The notes under the pieces were generated by a model that was not told the DNA's origin, searched no databases, and saw only the letters and a program-made list of their open reading frames with translations. Both the position numbers and the translations under genes were made by a program. Below are positions 1-4,868 of a DNA stretch of 6,102 nucleotides, one piece after another. The stretch's first letter is position 1. Every line of letters begins with the position of its first letter. Source of the DNA: Atopobium sp. (GTDB taxonomy: Bacteria; Actinomycetota; Coriobacteriia; Coriobacteriales; Atopobiaceae); contig JABZHP010000068.1 of assembly GCA_015258785.1 (NCBI GenBank), positions 1-6,102 on the forward strand. The letters are read 5' to 3'.

Positions 1-288
1 CAGGGTAACCGCCATAATCTGCTGTCCATAGCAGAAACCAAAGACAGGAAGACCAAGCTCCAGAATCTCTGGGTCAATCTTTGGCGCGTCCTCGGCGTAA
101 ACGGAAGCAGGGCCGCCGGACAAAATAAGCGCAGATGGATTGAGCTCACGAAGCTCATCTGCGGAAATATCACAAGGAACAATCTCGGAGTAGACGTTAA
201 GATCGCGCACGCGACGTGCAATTAACTGGCCGTACTGGGCACCAAAGTCTAGAACTGCAACAAACTGCTTGGGCCTGGACTCGCTCAT
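1..288 (-). CDS. guaA: GMP synthase (glutamine-hydrolysing), N-terminal part, cut by window edge
   Basis: Reading leftwards from the ATG at 288-286 gives 96 intact codons of GMP synthase, which aminates XMP to GMP with glutamine-derived ammonia in cytosolic purine synthesis. Only part of the N-terminal class I glutamine amidotransferase domain is present. The signature LDFGAQYGQLIARRVRDL lies at residues 13-30, ILSGGPASVY at about 55-64, and the nucleophile motif FGFCYGQQ at 83-90, with Cys86 as the predicted catalytic cysteine. The oxyanion-loop region therefore looks intact; the amidotransferase His/Glu and the whole ATP-pyrophosphatase domain lie beyond the left edge. The start is supported by GGAG (298-295) six bases upstream and by the usual position of the LDFGAQY motif close to the N-terminus. 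An ATG at 292-290 is out of frame. The gene is divergent from the adhesin genes and functionally unrelated to them. Confidence 0.96.
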   Translation of the reverse strand, partial: MSESRPKQFVAVLDFGAQYGQLIARRVRDLNVYSEIVPCDISADELRELNPSALILSGGPASVYAEDAPKIDPEILELGLPVFGFCYGQQIMAVTL

Positions 289-375
289 GCATGACTCCGC
301 TTCTCCGGTTTCCCGGTCACTCTTAGATTCTGCGCCAACGCAATGCCGCACGTATGGACACATATCTCTACCACG

Positions 376-403
376 AATTTATTGCTATTAATAATACCTT
401 CAA
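376..403 (-). promoter_or_regulatory. Candidate guaA promoter
   Basis: On the minus strand, TTGAAG (403-398) is followed after 16 bases by TAAATT (381-376). These match the -35 and -10 consensus at four positions each and would give a leader of roughly 80 bases. Other AT-rich hexamers nearby, such as TATTAT, could serve instead, so this is only a plausible placement. Confidence 0.25.
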
Positions 404-592
404 CCAGCCAATAACACCACGAGAGATTGCGAGCGCCAAAAACTCTTCTTATTCTGCGCAAACAAAAGACGGCAAAGTTCTATAATCTGACGAGAAATGC
501 TACTAATTTCTAACAATTATAAAACGCAAAATATGGCGAGAAGAGCAGGTCAAAGACACTATAACTTGAAATGTAATTGTTTTGTGACGACC

Positions 593-610
593 AAAACTGG
601 TAACAGTTTT
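593..610. promoter_or_regulatory. Perfect 7+7 bp palindrome, possible operator
   Basis: AAAACTG (593-599) and CAGTTTT (604-610) are exact inverted repeats around the four bases GTAA. The site ends 15 bases before the candidate -10 hexamer of adhesin A, so it covers the place where a -35 element would lie. That is a typical position for a dimeric repressor or activator site. It is followed by only five T's in total and is upstream of the gene, so a terminator role is less likely. The regulator is unknown. Confidence 0.45.
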
Positions 611-622
611 TAAGTACCTATC

Positions 623-631
623 TGCAATAAT
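623..631 (+). promoter_or_regulatory. Candidate extended -10 promoter of adhesin A
   Basis: TGCAATAAT fits the extended -10 pattern TGn followed by a hexamer (AATAAT, 626-631) that differs from TATAAT at one base. No good -35 box lies 16-18 bases upstream, where the palindrome sits, which suits an extended -10 or activator-dependent promoter. Transcription would start near 638 and leave a leader of about 30 bases containing the GGAG ribosome-binding site at 656-659. Confidence 0.35.
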
Positions 632-667
632 TTTCTCACGTTTGAAATACGAATTGGAGTTTGGTTT

Positions 668-2371
668 ATGAAAAAAGTACTGGTCAGACTGGGTGCATTT
701 CTTGTTCCTTTTATGATTGTTGTTACTTTCGTGGCAACATTCGCTTCAGCTGCAACTGTTTCACCGGTTCAAATTACCAGCATGTCTGTGGCTGATGATA
801 CTTATACACCAGTCAATGAGATTACCACTGATAATCTGTACCATATTACAATCAACTGGGAATCTACCGCTTCTACCGTGGCAGAAGGTGACTATTTTGA
901 TATTACCCTGCCCGATAAAGTCCAGTTCACAGCCACACAAAACACAACTCCAATTGAAGTTAAAGATCCTAACGGCGCAACCGTAGCTTGGGCTTACCCA
1001 ACTCCAGCAGCAGGCAGCATTTTTGGCGGCACCCTGCATGTTGTTTATACAGACTATGCAAACACCCATACTCAAATTAAGGGTACCTTCTCGCTGTCCG
1101 CTCTCTACGACCGCGACGCCATCAACGCTGGCGATAATACCCACATTGATTTTGGCGTTAACGGCACCGCTGTTCCTCTCAACATGATTGTTCGTCCAAA
1201 GAACACCATTGGCGAAGAGTGGCTCAACAAGTGGGGCGGTCCTGTTACCGGTACCGAGTCCGAGGTACTTTGGTATGTTCGTCTTAACTACTCCGCTTCT
1301 AACATGACTGGCGTTGAGTTCTCTGACTCCCTCTCTGATAGAAACGGTGGCGACCTGCCAGCATCAGTAACCTACATTGCCAACTCTTTCCACCTCTATC
1401 GTGCAGACTTTGATGGAACGGGTAACTTCAGCAACCTTCAGGAGGTCACCATTCCAAATGGTGCACTTTCTATTGCAGCTGACGGCCACTCCTACCACCT
1501 TAACCTGAGCGGCGTTGACTTCTCCCAGGGTCAGCGTTACCTCCTGCAGTACCGCACCACCTTTATCCCAGGCATGGCTCTGCATAACTATGGTGTGCTT
1601 ACCAATGCTGGCGGTGCTCCAAGAAGCGAGATTGGCTTTACCTACTACTCTCCAAGCAACTCCGGCGGCGCAATCGGCAATCTTGTCGGCCGCATCCGCA
1701 TCATCAAGGTTGACGCTGACAACGCAACTACCCAGCTTCCAGGCGCAACTTTTAAGGTAACAAGTGTTGCTAACCCAGCTGATTCTTGGACTCTTACTAC
1801 AGGCGCCGACGGAACTGCAACCTCCGAAAGGCTCACTACCGGCTCCTACACCATCGAAGAGCTCACTGCTCCAGATGGTTACGTGCGCGACACCACCGTT
1901 TACACCGTAAACGTTGACAATCAGTCCGGCACTATCAAGATTATTGAGAACAAGAAGAACGCTCACGCAGACATCCCCGTACAGAAGGTCTGGAATGGTG
2001 CCGAGGGCGGAGCAGTAACTGTTCACCTGCTCGCTAACGGCGTTGACACTGGTAAGACCCTTACCTTGAGCTCTGACAATAACTGGCAGGATTCCTTCAC
2101 GGGTCTTGAGGCTTATGCTGCTGACGGCTCCGAGATTACCTACACCATCTCTGAGGACGAGGTAGCCGGCTACACCAGCCAGATTACGGGCGATGCAACT
2201 CAGGGCTTTGTAGTCACTAACACTCAGGTTTCTTCAACTCCAGAGAAACCTGCTAAGACTCGCAAGAAGTCCAACCTCCCCTACACCGGAGATGCATCTT
2301 CTGTTGCAGGCGTCCTCTTTGGATCTTTGGCAGCACTGGGCAGCGCAGTTGCACTTAAGCGTCGCAAGTAA
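668..2371 (+). CDS. LPxTG-anchored MSCRAMM-like adhesin with SpaA/Cna-B isopeptide domains (adhesin A)
   Basis: This 567-aa protein is predicted to be a cell-wall-anchored adhesin. Residues 1-28 form a Sec signal peptide ending in ASA. Residues about 30-178 and 180-335 look like two immunoglobulin-like MSCRAMM/CNA ligand-binding domains: GDYFDITLP at 74-82, a TYTFTDYVD-like stretch VVYTDYANTH at 125-134, and a collagen-binding-type KWG...W...NYS pattern at 188-209. A SpaA-like domain spans about 341-429, with predicted isopeptide residues Lys347 and Asn428 and catalytic Glu398 (IEELTAPDGY). A Cna-B domain spans about 434-520, with Lys440, Glu496 and Asn518. The C-terminus has LPYTG (537-541), a hydrophobic segment and a KRRK tail. 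It has no cysteine. GGAG at 656-659, eight bases before ATG, supports the start. The ligand cannot be read from the sequence; collagen or fibrinogen is family inference. It is a paralogue of the protein at 2835-4649. Confidence 0.93.
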   Translation: MKKVLVRLGAFLVPFMIVVTFVATFASAATVSPVQITSMSVADDTYTPVNEITTDNLYHITINWESTASTVAEGDYFDITLPDKVQFTATQNTTPIEVKDPNGATVAWAYPTPAAGSIFGGTLHVVYTDYANTHTQIKGTFSLSALYDRDAINAGDNTHIDFGVNGTAVPLNMIVRPKNTIGEEWLNKWGGPVTGTESEVLWYVRLNYSASNMTGVEFSDSLSDRNGGDLPASVTYIANSFHLYRADFDGTGNFSNLQEVTIPNGALSIAADGHSYHLNLSGVDFSQGQRYLLQYRTTFIPGMALHNYGVLTNAGGAPRSEIGFTYYSPSNSGGAIGNLVGRIRIIKVDADNATTQLPGATFKVTSVANPADSWTLTTGADGTATSERLTTGSYTIEELTAPDGYVRDTTVYTVNVDNQSGTIKIIENKKNAHADIPVQKVWNGAEGGAVTVHLLANGVDTGKTLTLSSDNNWQDSFTGLEAYAADGSEITYTISEDEVAGYTSQITGDATQGFVVTNTQVSSTPEKPAKTRKKSNLPYTGDASSVAGVLFGSLAALGSAVALKRRK

Positions 2372-2422
2372 GCCTGACGCGCAATCGTAGTAGCACAGAC
2401 GCGCAGCTCCACACAACGTTAC

Positions 2423-2460
2423 AAGAACGTCTTGTCCTCGTGACAAGGCGTTCTTTTTTT
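2423..2460 (+). terminator. Intrinsic terminator of adhesin A
   Basis: AAGAACGTCTTGTC (2423-2436) pairs with GACAAGGCGTTCTT (2442-2455) to give a 14-bp stem with one G-U pair and a five-base loop, running into seven T's (2454-2460). It begins 52 bases after the stop codon. It should end the adhesin A transcript and separate it from adhesin B. Confidence 0.9.
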
Positions 2461-2506
2461 GGCGAGAAACCCGTCTATCTTGCGAGACTCCACAGAACTT
2501 CTCGCC
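2461..2506. repeat. Inverted repeat GGCGAGAA...TTCTCGCC after the terminator
   Basis: GGCGAGAA (2461-2468) and TTCTCGCC (2499-2506) are exact 8-bp inverted copies 30 bases apart. They start on the first base after the T-tract of the adhesin A terminator. A shorter nested pair, GTCT (2473-2476) and AGAC (2485-2488), lies between them. The core word recurs elsewhere in the window, including behind adhesin B. Its function is unknown. Confidence 0.5.
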
Positions 2507-2642
2507 TCCTTAATTGCATACAGAAAAATGACCTATTCGGAATCACGTATAAAAAGTGACTAATGTCCAGCATTTGAATTTATTAGAGATAATATTTATC
2601 CATTTTTATTACGTTAAGCTGCACATAGTGCGGAATGTTTGT

Positions 2643-2669
2643 TGTGAACAATTGTGAAGAACCTGTGAA
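2643..2669 (+). promoter_or_regulatory. Three phased TGTGAA direct repeats, possible activator site
   Basis: TGTGAA occurs at 2643-2648, 2653-2658 and 2664-2669, with start-to-start distances of 10 and 11 bases, close to one helical turn. This arrangement puts all three copies on one face of the helix, as in direct-repeat sites of OmpR/PhoB-type response regulators. A related TTGTGACGACC lies at 582-592 upstream of adhesin A. That the repeats bind a regulator is inference. Confidence 0.45.
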
Positions 2670-2737
2670 TTTACCTGTACTTTATTTAAAAGGTATCAGA
2701 AAAAAAACCGATAAATTCCTTGTACCTGCATAAATAT

Positions 2738-2768
2738 TTGAACTTTAAAAAAGCTATATAAATATATA
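2738..2768 (+). promoter_or_regulatory. Candidate promoter zone of adhesin B
   Basis: TTGAAC (2738-2743) is a good -35 match. The AT-rich run after it offers several -10 hexamers, of which TATATA (2763-2768, 19-base spacer) is the most usable; TATAAA (2757-2762) is a better hexamer but too close. A TTGTAC hexamer at 2720-2725 is an alternative -35. The exact start point cannot be fixed by eye. The leader would be about 60 bases. Confidence 0.35.
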
Positions 2769-2804
2769 CAGAATCTCAAATAAATTCTCTTTGTAATAGG
2801 TGAA

Positions 2805-2820
2805 AATAGACGCATCTATT
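2805..2820 (+). repeat. Hairpin just before the adhesin B ribosome-binding site
   Basis: AATAGACGCATCTATT is a perfect 6-bp inverted repeat with a four-base CGCA loop. It ends two bases before the AAAGGAG Shine-Dalgarno (2823-2829). In the transcript it would sit in the 5' leader next to the ribosome-binding site without covering it, so it could stabilise the leader or bind a factor. The stem is short and A-U rich. Confidence 0.4.
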
Positions 2821-2834
2821 GCAAAGGAGTCCTG

Positions 2835-4649
2835 ATGAACAAACGACTGTTTAAGCTGTTAAGTTTTGTCTTCATGCTGGTCCTGGCGCTTCCGCTTGCT
2901 GCAAAATCAGCTTTTGCTGAGACTGCAAGCACTGAAGCTGCTACAGGCACCCCTAAAGCGGTTGTCGCAACCATTACAGACTTTAGAGTTGAAGATCGTT
3001 TTGGCAATCCAACTACCGTTGTTAACAAGGCAAATGTGTATGCCATTGCTATGACGTGGGACGCCTCTGCAAACGCTAACGTAGAGCCGGGCGATTACTT
3101 TGACGTCACCCTCCCTAACGAGATGAGGTTTACCGCAGCTCATCCTGCGTCTACCTTTAACATCACCGATGCAGCAACCGGTGAGGTCATGGCAGTGGCT
3201 CACGTCACCCCTGGTACCGATGGTTTTGGTGGAAACATGCGTGTTGTCTTTACCAACTACGTTAATAACCACACTGACCTGCGCGGTACCGCTCGACTTG
3301 GCTTTACCATTGATTCACATCGTGTTCAGACAGGTACCGGTAAATCTTTTATCTTTACTGTCTCTGGCAGCCCTGTTCCTGTAACGTTTGACGTCACCGC
3401 TCCTGGTACCATTGGTACTGAGTACCTCTCCAAGTGGGGCAAGATTATTGAGGGCAACGCAAACGAGATTCAGTGGACCGGCCGCATCAACTACTCTGGT
3501 GGTAACTTCCACAACGTCCGTCTACACGACCAGCTATCCGACCAGGGCGGCGGAGATCTTCCTGCAGAGATTAGGTATGTTCCAAACACCTTTGAGCTCT
3601 GGAGCGCTCGCTTTGACGAGTACGGCTCAACCATCCCAGGAACCGCTACGCGCATCCCTATTACCCCAGGTATGCTCACCATTTCTCCTGATGGACAGTC
3701 GTTTGATCTTGACCTTTCTGGCATAGACCTCAGCAACGGTCAGAGCTTTAAGTTCACGTATCGCACCACGTACGTTCCAGGTGTTGCTCTGCGTAACCTC
3801 ATCAAGATGTACTCCGATAACCCTGAGTACAGCTCCGATTGGGTATATCGCAACGCAACTTCCGGCGGAGAAGGTACTTCTACCCTCATCGCTCGTATCC
3901 GCATCGTCAAGGTGGATAAGAACGACCACAACACCAAGCTTGCGGGTGCAGTCTTTAAGGTAACCAACACCACTGATCCAACCAAGACCTGGACCATTAC
4001 CACTGGTGCAGATGGTACCGCTACCACCGAGAAGCTCCCTGCTGGCACCTACAACGTTCAGGAGATTACCGCTCCTGCTGGCTACCAGCTCAATACTGAT
4101 ACGTATAACCTCACCGTTTCTGCAACCACCGGCGTTATTAAGACCGTTGAGGACGAGAAGACCCCAACAGTTGATGTACAAGTTAACAAGACATGGGTAG
4201 GAACTGTCGGCGGTCCTGTTACCGTCAGGCTCTACAAAGACGGCGTTGCTAGCACCGAGACAGTCACTCTTGACCAGACCAATAACTGGGCTGCAACATT
4301 TAGCGGTCTTCTCCGCAACGATGCAACAGACGGTCACGTTATTGCTTACACCGTAGTAGAAGAGAACGTTCCTGCTGGATATACCAGCGCAGTCTCGGGC
4401 AACCAGACTGATGGCTTCACGGTTACCAACACCGAGATTCCACCAAACACTCCTCCTACCACGCCTCCAAATACGCCACCAAACACCCCACCAGCAACTC
4501 CTCCATCAGAGACTCCAAAGAAGCCAAAGAAGAAGCAGCCTAAGCTTCCTGAGACTGGCGACTTCTCCGAGATTGCTCTTGTTGCAGTAGCTACCGTGGG
4601 CAGCGTTATTACAACGCTTGGCTATGCTCTGAAGGATCGTCGTAAGTAA
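2835..4649 (+). CDS. LPxTG-anchored MSCRAMM-like adhesin with SpaA/Cna-B domains and PPxT stalk (adhesin B)
   Basis: This 604-aa paralogue of adhesin A follows the same plan. Residues 1-28 are a Sec signal peptide ending in AFA. Two immunoglobulin-like adhesin domains cover about 42-190 and 191-350, with GDYFDVTLP at 86-94, a TYTFTDYVD-like VVFTNYVNNH at 137-146, KWG at 200-202 and TYRTTYVPG at 308-316. A SpaA-like domain spans about 353-441, with Lys359 and Glu410 (QEITAPAGY), but Asp440 where adhesin A has Asn428. A Cna-B domain spans about 446-534, with Lys452, Glu509 and Asn532. Six PPxT-type repeats (536-559) and a lysine-rich linker lead to LPETG (571-575), a hydrophobic segment and a DRRK tail. 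It has no cysteine. AAAGGAG at 2823-2829 fixes the start, five bases before ATG. It has its own leader and terminator, so it is probably regulated apart from adhesin A. The ligand is unknown. Confidence 0.93.
   Translation: MNKRLFKLLSFVFMLVLALPLAAKSAFAETASTEAATGTPKAVVATITDFRVEDRFGNPTTVVNKANVYAIAMTWDASANANVEPGDYFDVTLPNEMRFTAAHPASTFNITDAATGEVMAVAHVTPGTDGFGGNMRVVFTNYVNNHTDLRGTARLGFTIDSHRVQTGTGKSFIFTVSGSPVPVTFDVTAPGTIGTEYLSKWGKIIEGNANEIQWTGRINYSGGNFHNVRLHDQLSDQGGGDLPAEIRYVPNTFELWSARFDEYGSTIPGTATRIPITPGMLTISPDGQSFDLDLSGIDLSNGQSFKFTYRTTYVPGVALRNLIKMYSDNPEYSSDWVYRNATSGGEGTSTLIARIRIVKVDKNDHNTKLAGAVFKVTNTTDPTKTWTITTGADGTATTEKLPAGTYNVQEITAPAGYQLNTDTYNLTVSATTGVIKTVEDEKTPTVDVQVNKTWVGTVGGPVTVRLYKDGVASTETVTLDQTNNWAATFSGLLRNDATDGHVIAYTVVEENVPAGYTSAVSGNQTDGFTVTNTEIPPNTPPTTPPNTPPNTPPATPPSETPKKPKKKQPKLPETGDFSEIALVAVATVGSVITTLGYALKDRRK
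4440..4511 (+). repeat. Six 12-base repeats encoding PPxT in adhesin B
   Basis: Six consecutive 12-base units encode PPNT, PPTT, PPNT, PPNT, PPAT and PPSE (residues 536-559). Proline/threonine stalks of this kind carry a binding head through the peptidoglycan in Gram-positive surface proteins. The units differ at third positions, so they are not freshly duplicated. Adhesin A has no equivalent stretch. Confidence 0.85.
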
Positions 4650-4675
4650 GACAGCGTTGCGCAGTAAGTAACGCC

Positions 4676-4694
4676 ATGAGCAAAAGTTGCTCGT
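4676..4694 (+). repeat. Hairpin in the adhesin B 3' region
   Basis: GAGCAA (4678-4683) and TTGCTC (4687-4692) are exact inverted repeats around AAG. A G-U pair and an A-T pair extend the stem to eight pairs (4676-4694). No T-tract follows, so it is not itself a standard terminator. It could protect or mark the mRNA 3' end ahead of the terminator at 4731. Confidence 0.45.
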
Positions 4695-4726
4695 ACTTCT
4701 CGCGCCAAGCTCTATGAACTTCTCGC
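4689..4726 (+). repeat. Imperfect tandem repeat ending in ACTTCTCGC
   Basis: GCTC followed by ACTTCTCGC occurs twice: 4689-4692 with 4695-4703, and 4709-4712 with 4718-4726. The copies are about 20-23 bases apart. The same nonamer is at 2497-2505 behind adhesin A, where GAACTTCTCGC (2495-2505) exactly matches 4716-4726. The role is unknown; it may be a remnant of the duplication or a recurring genomic word. Confidence 0.45.
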
Positions 4727-4730
4727 ACAC

Positions 4731-4764
4731 ATCCCCGCTTCACACGTTGAAGCGGGGATTTTTT
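4731..4764 (+). terminator. Intrinsic terminator of adhesin B
   Basis: ATCCCCGCTTCA (4731-4742) pairs perfectly with TGAAGCGGGGAT (4748-4759). The result is a 12-bp GC-rich stem with a five-base loop, followed by six T's (4759-4764). It lies 82 bases after the stop codon and separates the adhesin locus from the LCP gene. Confidence 0.93.
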
Positions 4765-4807
4765 GTGGCAGGTTTGTTTCTATGCAGCACAAAGACGCAA
4801 AATTGCG

Positions 4808-4813
4808 TATAGT
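4808..4813 (+). promoter_or_regulatory. Candidate -10 box of the LCP gene
   Basis: TATAGT differs from TATAAT at one position and lies between the adhesin B terminator and the LCP start. A transcript from about 4820 would have a 50-base leader with AAAGGAG at 4857-4863. No clear -35 lies 16-18 bases upstream, so confidence is low. Confidence 0.3.
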
Positions 4814-4868
4814 AGATGTTTGACAAAACGCATTGGGCAAAACGCAGATTAAACACAAAGGAGCCCCA

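Larger units (their letters stand above)
289..667. other. Divergent intergenic region between guaA and adhesin A
   Basis: This 379-base gap separates two divergent start codons and holds no convincing gene. On the guaA side, minus-strand bases 316-305 form a small CCGG-GAAA-CCGG hairpin (4-bp stem, GNRA-type loop) just before the guaA Shine-Dalgarno. On the other side are the palindrome at 593-610 and the adhesin A promoter candidate, both listed separately. A TATAAT hexamer occurs at 481-486 but has no good -35 partner on the plus strand. One copy of the recurring word GGCGAGAA lies at 535-542. The stretch from about 420 to 590 is otherwise AT-rich and without recognisable structure. Confidence 0.7.
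2507..2834. other. AT-rich leader region upstream of adhesin B
   Basis: This gene-free stretch of 328 bases is much richer in A and T than the flanking coding DNA. Its first half, to about 2635, shows no structure that I can name. After that come the phased TGTGAA repeats (2643-2669), an A8 run (2700-2707), candidate promoter hexamers (2738-2768) and a hairpin before the ribosome-binding site (2805-2820). The composition and length suggest a regulated, possibly curved promoter region rather than a decayed gene. Confidence 0.6.

Noticed and set aside
289..370. Purine riboswitch in the guaA leader
   Set aside because: I could not find the conserved core of a purine aptamer; only a 4-bp hairpin is visible.
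1184..1208. RPKN in adhesin A resembling the YPKN pilin motif
   Set aside because: It sits in the linker between the two N-terminal adhesin domains, lacks the Trp/Val context of a pilin motif and is absent in adhesin B. No pilin sortase gene is present.
1364..2026. Antisense open frame of 220 codons opposite adhesin A
   Set aside because: It lies wholly opposite a well-supported gene and has no recognisable domain. Its length follows from the strong third-position bias of the adhesin gene.
2376..2405. Direct repeat GACGCGCA at 2376-2383 and 2398-2405
   Set aside because: It is only eight bases long, two copies, and not tied to any structure or repeated elsewhere that I could see.
3200..4020. 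Many GGTACC hexamers in the adhesin genes
   Set aside because: They encode Gly-Thr pairs with the preferred GGT and ACC codons, so codon choice explains them.
3627..4337. Antisense open frame of 236 codons opposite adhesin B
   Set aside because: It has the same explanation: it mirrors the homologous part of adhesin B and shows no family motif of its own.
4440..4511. Short tandem units suggesting a CRISPR array
   Set aside because: The 12-base units are in frame, without spacers, and encode a proline-rich protein stalk.
668..4649. Thioester (TIE-type) adhesin domain
   Set aside because: Neither adhesin contains any cysteine, so an internal Cys-Gln thioester is impossible.
4820..4825. Perfect TTGACA -35 box upstream of the LCP gene
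   Set aside because: No acceptable -10 follows at 16-19 bases, and transcription from it would start almost on the Shine-Dalgarno.
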